A program made the position numbers and the translations under genes. Under the pieces are notes generated by a model. The model was not told the origin of the DNA. It saw only the letters and a program-made list of their open reading frames with translations, and ran no database searches. 35,221 bases of DNA from Candidatus Pelagibacter sp. Lineage in GTDB: Bacteria; Pseudomonadota; Alphaproteobacteria; Pelagibacterales; Pelagibacteraceae. Below, in pieces: positions 27,743 to 34,323 of this stretch (the stretch's first letter is position 1; the number at the start of each line of letters is the position of its first letter). The stretch spans positions 1-35,221 of the forward strand of contig JAOJEG010000006.1 in assembly GCA_028226535.1 (NCBI GenBank). The letters run 5' to 3'.

Positions 27743-29812
27743 ATGTCAGAATTTTTTTTAGAATTATTTAGTGAAGAAATACCTTCATCTCTTCAAAAGA
27801 GTTTAAGAGAGGAATTGTTAAATAGTTTTATTAAAGAATTTAATGAAAAATCAATTTCATTTAAAAAAAGTTCATCATTTTCAACACCTAATAGATTAGT
27901 CATTTTGATTGAAGGTTTGCAAAAACAGATAACTTTTAAATCAGAGGAAATAAAGGGTCCAAATGTAAAAGCTCCAGAAGTAGCATTGGAAGGATTTATT
28001 AGATCAAATAATATTAATAAAAAAGACCTTTTTAAACAAAAAACAGATAAAGGAGAATTTTATTTTTTTAAAACAAAATCGAGAAAACTGAATACTCAAA
28101 ATTTATTAGAAGAGTTAGTTCCGTCAATATTGCATAAAATTCAGTGGAAAAAATCTATGAGATGGAGTGATTTTAACTTAAACTGGGGAAGGCCGTTAAA
28201 ATCAATTTTAGCAATATTTGATAAAAAAAAATTAACTTTTAATTTTCATCATTTAACCTCTTCAAATTCAACATTTATAGATAAAGAGTTTGAGGAGAAA
28301 AAAAAAATATTTGTTGATTTTAAAGATTATAAAAATTTTTTTAAAAAACTAAATATAACTATCGATCACAATTTAAGAAAAAATTTAATAGAAAAAAAAT
28401 TAAATGATATTTCAAGTAAGAAAGAAATAATAATTGAAAATAATCCTAAGTTACTTGATGAAGTTGTTGATCTAACGGACCAACCAAATGTTATATTGTG
28501 TGAATTTGATAGAAAATTTCTAAATATTCCTAAAGAAATTTTAATAATTACTATGCAGTATCATCAAAAATATTTTCCAACTTTTGATAAAAAAGGGAAT
28601 ATTACAAATGAATTTTTAGTTGTAACTAACAAGAAAGATATAAATGGATTAATAAAACTTGGAAATGAAAGAGTTGTCGAAGCTAGATTGAACGATGCCG
28701 AGTTTTTTTGGAAAAAAGATAAATCACAAAATTTAGTCAAAAGAGTTTCAATGCTTAAATCTATGAACTATTTTAAAGGACTTGGAACATATTTTGACAA
28801 AATTCAAAGAATGAGAAAACTAGGTGGAATGCTTTCTGATGAATTATTAATTAGCAAAGATAAAGTTGAATTATCTGCTTCGATTTGTAAGGTTGATCTA
28901 GTTTCGGAACTTGTAGGGGAATTCCCAGAACTTCAAGGTATTATGGGAGGTTATTTTGCAGAAGCCCAGGGTTTTGAGAAAGATGTTTGTAAGGCTATAA
29001 GTGAGCAATATCTACCTGCTGGACTAAATTCAAAAGTGCCCAAAAAGCCATACAGTATAGCACTATCTCTTGCAGATAAGATAGATACGTTAGTAGGTTT
29101 CTTTGGTATAAATCAAAAACCAACAAGTTCAAAAGATCCATTTGCTCTTAGAAGATTGGCTTCAGGAGTAATTAAAACAATAGTTGAAAATAAGAAAGAT
29201 TTTAAAATAAGAGATTTGATTAGTTATTCAACTGGCTTGTATCTAGATCAAGGCTTTGAATTTGAAAATAAATCTCTTCAAAACGAATTAGCGAATTTTT
29301 TAATGGATAGATTAAAATTTTATATGAAAGAAGAGAAAATTCGTAGTGATATTGTTGAGGCTTCTTCAAGTTTCCATAATTTAGATCAATCGGTGATTAT
29401 TTTTGGTAAGGCTAAAACTTTAAATAAGTGTATTAATAGACCCAATGGAATAGATATAATTTCAAGTTTCAAAAGAGCCTCAAGTATATTAGAAAATGAG
29501 CTAAGAAATAAAAAATTAGAATTATCAAATACAACTGACCCTGGTATTTTCAAAACTGAGTTTGAAAAAAATTTATATAAAAAGATTAATGAATTAAGAA
29601 AATACTTTCAAAATATAAATAAAGACGAGGATTTTGATCTATCAATCAACAATTTAGCAGAGTCGAAAAAAATAATTTTTGATTTTTTTGACAATGTTAT
29701 TGTCAATGAAGACGATATCACAATAAAGAAAAACAGACTGGAACTAATCCAAATGTTATGTAAAACATTTGATTATTATGTTAATTTTTCTTTAATCGAA
29801 ACCCGCCAATGA
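27743..29812 (+). CDS. glyS: glycine-tRNA ligase beta subunit
   Basis: The tRNA-binding subunit of GlyRS. The N-terminus F-L-E-L-F-S-E-E-I-P is the family signature. Internal conserved blocks include M-R-W-S-D near residues 139-143, the F-W-K-K-D-K region near 317-322, and D-K-I-D-T-L-V-G-F-F-G-I near 447-458, in the HD-like part. An anticodon-binding helical domain is at the C-terminus. The length of 689 aa is normal. The start follows the glyQ stop with no gap, and the stop overlaps the ppdK start (ATGA). Confidence 0.95.
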   Translation: MSEFFLELFSEEIPSSLQKSLREELLNSFIKEFNEKSISFKKSSSFSTPNRLVILIEGLQKQITFKSEEIKGPNVKAPEVALEGFIRSNNINKKDLFKQKTDKGEFYFFKTKSRKLNTQNLLEELVPSILHKIQWKKSMRWSDFNLNWGRPLKSILAIFDKKKLTFNFHHLTSSNSTFIDKEFEEKKKIFVDFKDYKNFFKKLNITIDHNLRKNLIEKKLNDISSKKEIIIENNPKLLDEVVDLTDQPNVILCEFDRKFLNIPKEILIITMQYHQKYFPTFDKKGNITNEFLVVTNKKDINGLIKLGNERVVEARLNDAEFFWKKDKSQNLVKRVSMLKSMNYFKGLGTYFDKIQRMRKLGGMLSDELLISKDKVELSASICKVDLVSELVGEFPELQGIMGGYFAEAQGFEKDVCKAISEQYLPAGLNSKVPKKPYSIALSLADKIDTLVGFFGINQKPTSSKDPFALRRLASGVIKTIVENKKDFKIRDLISYSTGLYLDQGFEFENKSLQNELANFLMDRLKFYMKEEKIRSDIVEASSSFHNLDQSVIIFGKAKTLNKCINRPNGIDIISSFKRASSILENELRNKKLELSNTTDPGIFKTEFEKNLYKKINELRKYFQNINKDEDFDLSINNLAESKKIIFDFFDNVIVNEDDITIKKNRLELIQMLCKTFDYYVNFSLIETRQ

Positions 29813-32466
29813 AAAAGCTAATTTTAAATTTTAAATCTAAAGATAGTAAAAAAATAAAGAATCCTAAAAATTTTTTAGGTGGCAAAGGTGCTAATTTATC
29901 TGAAATGGGAAGAATGGGTCTTCCTGTTCCACCGGGTTTTACAATTTCAACAAAAGTATGTGAACTTTTTTATAAAGATAAAAAAAAATTGAATAAAAAT
30001 TTAATAGCCCAGATAAAAAAGGAATTAAAAATTATTGAAAAAGATGTGGGTAAACAATTTGGTGATTTAAAAAACCCCTTACTACTTTCCGTAAGATCCG
30101 GCGCAAGGGTATCTATGCCTGGAATGATGGACACCATTTTGAACCTAGGTTTAAATGACAAGACTGTAAGCGCTTTAGCTTCAAAAACTTCAAATGGAAG
30201 ATTTGCTAAAGACAGCTATAGAAGATTTATCCAAATGTATGGCAATGTGGTGATGGGCGTAGAAGGCTATCACTTTGAAGAATTAATTGAAAATTATAAG
30301 CTTACAAAAGGAGTTCTCCTAGATACCGATCTTGATGAAGATGATTGGGATGGTTTGATAGTTGATTTTAAAAGAACTGTAAAAGAAAGAACCAAAAAAG
30401 ATTTTCCTCAAGATGTTTATCGGCAATTATTAGGAGCAATTAGCGCAGTATTTTTGTCCTGGGAAAGTAACAGAGCAAAAGTATATAGAAAATTAAATCA
30501 AATCCCTGCTGAATGGGGTACAGCAGTAAATGTACAGTCAATGGTTTTTGGTAATATGGGTGAAAATTGTGCAACAGGTGTTGTATTTACGAGAAACCCC
30601 TCAGATGGATCAAACGAAATTTATGGTGAATATTTAATTAATGCCCAAGGTGAAGATGTTGTGGCTGGAACCAGAACACCTCAATACATAACTAAAAAAG
30701 CTAGACAACAAGCTAAAGTTAAAGCTCCATCAATGGAAGAAGTTATGCCAGATGTTTATAAGCAACTTCACAAAATTTTAAAGAAATTAGAAAAACATTA
30801 TAAAGACATGCAAGATGTTGAGTTCACAGTTGAAAATAAAAAACTATGGATGCTCCAAACTAGATCTGGAAAAAGAACTGCTAAATCAGCAGTGAAGATT
30901 GCAGTCGATATGGTAAAAGAAAAATTAATTTCAAAAAAAGAAGCCGTTTTAAGAATCGATCCAAATTCTTTAGACACATTGCTTCATCCTACCTTAGATG
31001 AGAAAAGTTCAATTAATGTCATAGCTAATGGTTTGCCAGCTTCTCCAGGTGCAGCTAGTGGAAAAGTTGTTTTTACCTCTGAAGAAGCTGAAAGATTAAC
31101 TGGAATGATGCAAGATACAATTTTGGTTAGAGTGGAAACGTCGCCAGAGGATATTCAAGGAATGCACGCAGCTAAAGGAATTTTAACTGCAAGAGGGGGC
31201 ATGACAAGTCATGCAGCTGTTGTTGCTAGAGGAATGGGAAGACCTTGTGTTTCTGGTTCAAGTGAAATTGATATAAATTATGAGAATAAATCATTCAAAA
31301 CCTCATCAATAGAAATAAAAGAAGGTGAAGTAATAACAATTGATGGATCAACAGGTAGAATTATATCAGGAAGTGTTGCAACAGTTAAACCAGAGATATC
31401 TGGTGATTTTTCAAAATTAATGTCATGGGCAGATAGTTTTAGAAAATTAAATGTTAGAACTAATTCAGAAACACCAAAAGATACTAAAACCGCAAAAGAT
31501 TTTGGAGCAGAAGGTATTGGTCTTTGTAGAACTGAACATATGTTTTTTGATGAAGAAAGAATTTTGTCAGTTCGAGAAATGATTTTATCTAAAACTAAAG
31601 AAGATAGAGCAAAAGCACTTAACAAACTTTTGCCTCATCAAAAAAAAGATTTTGTAGAAATTTTTAAAATTATGAGTGGTTTGCCTGTTACAGTCAGATT
31701 GTTAGATCCTCCTCTTCATGAATTTTTACCAAGAACAAGTAAAGAAATAAGTGAAGTTGCCAATGTAGTGAGGCTACCAGTCGAAGAAGTTGAGACTAGG
31801 ATTGAAGAACTACATGAACAAAACCCTATGTTAGGTCATAGAGGTTGTAGGCTTGGTATATCTTTCCCAGAAATTTACGAAATGCAATGTAGTGCTATTT
31901 TTGAAGCATTAGTTGAATTACAAAAGAAAAAAATTAAATCTGCTTTTCCTGAGATTATGATTCCTCTGGTTTCTACTGAGGCCGAAATAAGGATAATGAA
32001 AGATTTAGTAATTAATATTGCAAGCGAAGTTCAAAAACAGAATAAAATTAAAATAGATTTTATGGTTGGCACGATGATTGAACTTCCTAGAGCCGCAATA
32101 AAAGCAAAAGAAATTGCAAAACACGCAGAATTTTTTAGTTTTGGAACCAACGATTTAACACAAACGACTTTTGGAATTAGTAGAGATGATAGTGGAAAAT
32201 TTTTAAATGATTATTTGGATAATAAAATATTTTCAATAGATCCATTTGTATCAATAGATGATGGAGTTGCAGATCTTGTTGAAATAGCTGTTGAAAAAGG
32301 AAAAAGTCAAAATAAAAAATTAAAACTTGGAATTTGTGGTGAACATGGTGGAGATCCCAAAAGTATTGAGTTTTGCTCTAAAGCAGGTTTAAATTATGTT
32401 TCTTGTTCACCTTATAGAGTACCAATTGCAAGATTAGCAGCAGCACAAGCAGAATTAAAAAAATAA
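29809..32466 (+). CDS. ppdK: pyruvate, phosphate dikinase
   Basis: PPDK interconverts pyruvate, ATP and phosphate with PEP, AMP and pyrophosphate. The ATP-grasp domain starts with G-G-K-G-A-N-L-S-E-M-G. The phosphohistidine is H468 in G-G-M-T-S-H-A-A-V-V-A-R-G. The TIM-barrel pyruvate/PEP domain has G-H-R-G-C-R-L-G-I near 676-684 and G-T-N-D-L-T-Q-T near 779-786, and the catalytic Cys lies in G-I-C-G-E-H-G-G. The length of 885 aa is typical. It is the last housekeeping gene before the accessory array; the first array repeat begins 15 bases after its stop and no terminator is seen at the gene end. Confidence 0.97.
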   Translation: MKKLILNFKSKDSKKIKNPKNFLGGKGANLSEMGRMGLPVPPGFTISTKVCELFYKDKKKLNKNLIAQIKKELKIIEKDVGKQFGDLKNPLLLSVRSGARVSMPGMMDTILNLGLNDKTVSALASKTSNGRFAKDSYRRFIQMYGNVVMGVEGYHFEELIENYKLTKGVLLDTDLDEDDWDGLIVDFKRTVKERTKKDFPQDVYRQLLGAISAVFLSWESNRAKVYRKLNQIPAEWGTAVNVQSMVFGNMGENCATGVVFTRNPSDGSNEIYGEYLINAQGEDVVAGTRTPQYITKKARQQAKVKAPSMEEVMPDVYKQLHKILKKLEKHYKDMQDVEFTVENKKLWMLQTRSGKRTAKSAVKIAVDMVKEKLISKKEAVLRIDPNSLDTLLHPTLDEKSSINVIANGLPASPGAASGKVVFTSEEAERLTGMMQDTILVRVETSPEDIQGMHAAKGILTARGGMTSHAAVVARGMGRPCVSGSSEIDINYENKSFKTSSIEIKEGEVITIDGSTGRIISGSVATVKPEISGDFSKLMSWADSFRKLNVRTNSETPKDTKTAKDFGAEGIGLCRTEHMFFDEERILSVREMILSKTKEDRAKALNKLLPHQKKDFVEIFKIMSGLPVTVRLLDPPLHEFLPRTSKEISEVANVVRLPVEEVETRIEELHEQNPMLGHRGCRLGISFPEIYEMQCSAIFEALVELQKKKIKSAFPEIMIPLVSTEAEIRIMKDLVINIASEVQKQNKIKIDFMVGTMIELPRAAIKAKEIAKHAEFFSFGTNDLTQTTFGISRDDSGKFLNDYLDNKIFSIDPFVSIDDGVADLVEIAVEKGKSQNKKLKLGICGEHGGDPKSIEFCSKAGLNYVSCSPYRVPIARLAAAQAELKK

Positions 32467-32481
32467 ATAAATAATTTTATA

Positions 32482-32512
32482 TTATAGTGGCGTTCTGTTT
32501 CCAGGTGCCCTT
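32482..32512 (+). repeat. Repeat A of the tmRNA-end family (outer boundary of the array)
   Basis: The core at 32489-32510 matches repeat D at the tmRNA 3' end in 21 of 22 positions (GGCGTTCTGTT, one mismatch, then CCAGGTGCCC). Flanks pair as GGC/GCC (32489-32491 with 32507-32509), extended imperfectly. An additional imperfect inverted repeat (32503-32510 with 32521-32528, one mismatch) overlaps its right side. It lies just beyond ppdK and marks the distal end of the array. Confidence 0.8.
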
Positions 32513-32535
32513 AATAATAAGGACACCTAACGAAA

Positions 32536-32775
32536 TTATCTTGAAAATATACTTCTTATTAATCCTGTAAATAAAGCAAAAGCAACGTAAACTACCATGA
32601 GTATTAATGGAACCGCAATCCACATTCCAATCGTACTTAATACACAAAAGTCTGCGACTGTGAAGTCAAAAGAAACTGGACACGAGTTGACATTTATAAC
32701 ACGTGCATGTGCATAGTTACCTACAGTTAAAAAATATAATAACAAGATCCATTTGTTTATTTTATTTTTAATCAT
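32536..32775 (-). CDS. Small exported or membrane protein of unknown function (cassette 1)
   Basis: I do not recognise this 79 aa protein. It has a basic N-terminus, a hydrophobic run and a plausible signal-peptidase site after A-H-A at residue 24. The predicted mature part has exactly two cysteines (C32 and C44) in a short segment, then one hydrophobic helix (about 49-72) and a basic tail, so it probably sits in the inner membrane with a small periplasmic loop. The stop is 8 bases from the imperfect inverted repeat beside repeat A. It is divergent from the other gene in this module. The clean signal and membrane pattern supports a real gene. Confidence 0.55.
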   Translation of the reverse strand: MIKNKINKWILLLYFLTVGNYAHARVINVNSCPVSFDFTVADFCVLSTIGMWIAVPLILMVVYVAFALFTGLIRSIFSR

Positions 32776-32807
32776 GATTTCAATATAATGTTTATTTGAA
32801 CAATTCC

Positions 32808-32845
32808 TTGTCCAAGATAAATTATAAATTTGGACAATTTTTTTT
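32808..32845 (+). terminator. Terminator-like hairpin between the two genes of cassette 1
   Basis: Perfect 8-base arms TTGTCCAA (32808-32815) and TTGGACAA (32830-32837) are followed directly by T8 (32838-32845). On the plus strand this is a standard Rho-independent terminator shape. It could stop read-through from ppdK, which would otherwise run antisense to the minus-strand gene. Its place only 26 bases before the next plus-strand gene also allows an attenuator or an operator palindrome between divergent genes. Confidence 0.55.
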
Positions 32846-32871
32846 AGAAAAAATAATTTAAAAATTTGATT

Positions 32872-33096
32872 ATGAACAAATATTTAGATGCCTACAATAG
32901 TATGGGAAATTCAGGTTTTGAATTAATAGACTTTGTTTTTAAAGTTTGTGTAATAGTTCTAGTTGATTTGGCAAATTTAATAGGAATATCATATGAGGCG
33001 ATAAACATTATTATTTTTGTTTTTTTGCAACCAGCATTAATCGTATTATTTTTTATACTTTGGAGAAAAGAGCGAAGAAAAAATAAATTAGTATAA
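32872..33096 (+). CDS. Small two-helix membrane protein of unknown function (cassette 1)
   Basis: I do not recognise this 74 aa protein. Two hydrophobic helices (about residues 18-37 and 44-64) are joined by a short turn with the sequence G-I-S-Y-E, and the tail is strongly basic (R-K-E-R-R-K-N-K), suggesting a hairpin in the inner membrane with a cytoplasmic C-terminus. I prefer the ATG at 32872 to the TTG at 32866. No Shine-Dalgarno site is visible. The stop codon is the TAA inside the left edge of repeat B, so gene and repeat are fused end to end. Confidence 0.55.
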   Translation: MNKYLDAYNSMGNSGFELIDFVFKVCVIVLVDLANLIGISYEAINIIIFVFLQPALIVLFFILWRKERRKNKLV

Positions 33097-33122
33097 AAGG
33101 GGACATTCTGTATCCAGGTTCC
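33092..33122 (+). repeat. Repeat B of the tmRNA-end family
   Basis: It matches repeat D in 26 of 31 positions, including the shared left part TATAAAAGGGG and the core TTCTGT with CCAGGT. The flanks pair as AGGGGA with TCCTTT (33098-33103 with 33120-33125, two G-U pairs), so the stem is kept although the bases differ from those in repeat D. It contains the stop codon of the preceding membrane-protein gene. Confidence 0.75.
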
Positions 33123-33161
33123 TTTATTTACTTACTATATTTAATACCAAATAAGTGAAAA

Positions 33162-33185
33162 GTGTATGCTCTAGGTGTATGCTCT
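33162..33185 (+). repeat. Short tandem duplication upstream of the cassette 2 gene
   Basis: GTGTATGCTCT occurs at 33162-33172 and again at 33175-33185 (period 13), 28 bases before the next start codon. Imperfectly paired flanks (AAGTGAAAAG against CTCTTTTTACTT) could fold around it. It may be an operator, a replication-slippage duplication or chance; nothing decides this. Confidence 0.45.
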
Positions 33186-33213
33186 TTTTACTTAAATCTG
33201 CTATGGTGAGATT

Positions 33214-33600
33214 ATGAAAAAACTATCTTTATATATCTTGCTGGTTTTGATGGTATGTAATGTTGGGTTTGCCAAAAATTTTAAATATATTTGTAATCTT
33301 GATACCCAATTTATTAATAAAGAAGATGATAAGTGGATAAATAAAAATATGAAACTTACGTTTTCCTCAAGTAACAATGAAACAATTTCAATATTTGATC
33401 ATGAAATTGATATTTCTTATCAAAAAAAACTAGATGTTATGATTGATGATGATCAAATACTTGCTGTAGCTTTTGACGAGAACTCTATAGACATTCTTGT
33501 TATTGACAGACTAAATGATACAGCAACTTATTCTTTATCTTATATTGACGGATATAAACACGGCCAATATGGATTTGGAAAATGTACCAATCTAAGATAA
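33214..33600 (+). CDS. Small secreted protein of unknown function (cassette 2)
   Basis: I do not recognise this 128 aa protein. It begins with a classic Sec signal peptide (K-K-L, hydrophobic run, cleavage after G-F-A at residue 20). The mature part is predicted to be mainly beta, rich in Asp, Asn and Ile, and has two cysteines, C27 and C124, at opposite ends, which could close it with a disulfide. A GGTGAG ribosome-binding site lies 3 bases before the ATG. It is the only gene between repeats B and C. A periplasmic or surface location is inferred from the signal peptide. Confidence 0.6.
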   Translation: MKKLSLYILLVLMVCNVGFAKNFKYICNLDTQFINKEDDKWINKNMKLTFSSSNNETISIFDHEIDISYQKKLDVMIDDDQILAVAFDENSIDILVIDRLNDTATYSLSYIDGYKHGQYGFGKCTNLR

Positions 33601-33631
33601 TTGTATCATTGATTCAATTTACTTATTTAAT

Positions 33632-33661
33632 GAGAAGGTGCGTTCTGTTGCCCAGCATTTA
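33632..33661 (+). repeat. Repeat C of the tmRNA-end family (most diverged copy)
   Basis: The left half is identical to repeat D over GCGTTCTGTTGCC, while the right half has drifted. Pairing is nevertheless kept as AGGTGC with GCATTT (33636-33641 with 33655-33660, two G-U pairs). It contains the stop codon of the minus-strand gene of cassette 3. Confidence 0.65.
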
Positions 33662-34009
33662 CTTTTTAACACATGGAAAAGTTAAATATTCTAAATTCTT
33701 AATTTTTTTATATGTTCCGTCTGCTTGTAATGTATGCCAACTCCTACCTGAAAACATTTGTAATACACCCGTAACACCTCCCCCAACTTTTAACCAGCAT
33801 CTACCTTTATTTTTATCGTACTCAGTAACAGTAGGATATTGTTTTCCAACTTCGTATAATTTTCCATCTTCCATTACTGCGTCGACATTAACTATTCTAC
33901 TTTTAAATCCACCCCATTCTTTTGTTCCTCCAGTTACTTTTCCAGTAACATAATAATCAGCAAGAACACTAGTTGTAAAAAATAATGATGCTATTAAAAA
34001 TTTAATCAT
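33659..34009 (-). CDS. Small secreted protein of unknown function (cassette 3)
   Basis: I do not recognise this 116 aa protein. A signal peptide covers residues 1-17 (cleavage after S-V-L-A). The mature chain is Gly- and aromatic-rich with alternating hydrophobic residues, suggesting a small beta domain, and has two cysteines, C71 and C113. The start is 7 bases from repeat D and about 12 bases beyond the tmRNA 3' end, on the same strand. Transcription could therefore come from tmRNA read-through; no separate promoter space exists. The stop lies within repeat C. An overlapping plus-strand ORF here is a shadow. Confidence 0.6.
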   Translation of the reverse strand: MIKFLIASLFFTTSVLADYYVTGKVTGGTKEWGGFKSRIVNVDAVMEDGKLYEVGKQYPTVTEYDKNKGRCWLKVGGGVTGVLQMFSGRSWHTLQADGTYKKIKNLEYLTFPCVKK

Positions 34010-34015
34010 AATTAA

Positions 34016-34048
34016 TATAAAAGGGGGCGTTCTGTTGCCAGGTGCCCC
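34016..34048 (+). repeat. Repeat D: tmRNA 3' end, presumed attachment site
   Basis: This copy is part of the tmRNA gene (minus strand) and is the likely parent of repeats A, B and C. GGGGC (34024-34028) pairs with GCCCC (34044-34048), and GTTC (34029-34032) pairs with GAAC (34049-34052). This order makes an H-type pseudoknot. On the minus strand the GC-rich stem is followed by CTTTTAT, so it may also serve in 3'-end formation. Confidence 0.8.
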
Positions 34049-34281
34049 GAACCCCGTCTACTTAATTAACAAAGTTAATTAGGCAGCAAGTGCGTAACTT
34101 TCGTTAGCAATTATAAATTAGCCCTTTACGGAGGAACAATTCCGAACGAAAGAATAGCCTTTAGACATTCGTCGATTCTGGTTCACCCCCATATGTTTTA
34201 ATGGTGGAGGTGGTGGGTACTGCCCCCACGTCCGCAATGGTTATTACGAAATTCGTTTATCGTCATAGTTGGAAAACCAAC
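34022..34281 (-). ncRNA. ssrA: Two-piece (circularly permuted) tmRNA
   Basis: Read on the minus strand, the acceptor piece comes first. It begins near a GTTGG/CCAAC hairpin (34281-34268) and has a T stem GTGGG/CCCAC (34229-34225 with 34217-34213) with a degenerate 7-base loop, then CACCTCC and encoded ACCA ending at 34202. After an 11-base intervening segment (34201-34191) the coding piece begins with GGGGGTGAACCAGAATCGACG-like sequence at 34190, matching the 5' end of standard tmRNA. GGGGGTG pairs with CACCTCC in a 7-bp acceptor stem that keeps the G3:U70 alanine identity pair (34188 with 34208). The tag frame and a terminal pseudoknot follow. The exact 5' and 3' ends are approximate. It rescues stalled ribosomes with SmpB. 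Confidence 0.93.
34079..34108 (-). other. tmRNA tag reading frame, encoded tag ANESYALAA
   Basis: Starting from the GCT resume codon at 34108-34106 the frame reads nine residues, A-N-E-S-Y-A-L-A-A, and then TAA at 34081-34079. The ending A-L-A-A is the usual degradation signal recognised by ClpXP-type proteases. An 8-bp hairpin (TAATTAAC with GTTAATTA) starts at the stop codon. The tag is short compared with many alphaproteobacterial tags. The resume codon is inferred from the usual GCN rule. Confidence 0.85.
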
Positions 34282-34323
34282 AATATTAATATAAAAGGAA
34301 TTACAACAGATTCAATAACTATT

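Larger units (their letters stand above)
32482..34048. mobile_element. Tandem array of small gene cassettes bounded by tmRNA-3'-end repeats
   Basis: Four direct repeats (at 32482, 33092, 33632 and 34016) split the space between ppdK and tmRNA into three modules of about 610, 540 and 385 bases. Each module holds one or two small unrecognised ORFs packed tightly against the repeats: one stop codon lies inside repeat B and one inside repeat C. The last repeat is the 3' end of the tmRNA gene, a well-known integration target for tyrosine-recombinase islands. No integrase, transposase or phage gene is present. I infer serial insertion of integrase-less mini-islands at one attachment site. Alternatives are a repeated RNA element or duplication of the tmRNA end by another route. 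Confidence 0.6.

Noticed and set aside
33582..33953. Plus-strand open frame of 123 codons crossing repeat C
   Set aside because: It lies opposite the cassette 3 gene, which has a clear signal peptide. It spans two modules and its product has no coherent pattern, so it is a shadow frame.
32482..34048. CRISPR array
   Set aside because: The repeats are 385-610 bases apart, diverged, and contain genes between them; no cas genes are present.
32482..34048. Classical integron with attC sites
   Set aside because: There is no intI gene, no GTTRRRY core box in the repeats, and gene orientation is mixed.
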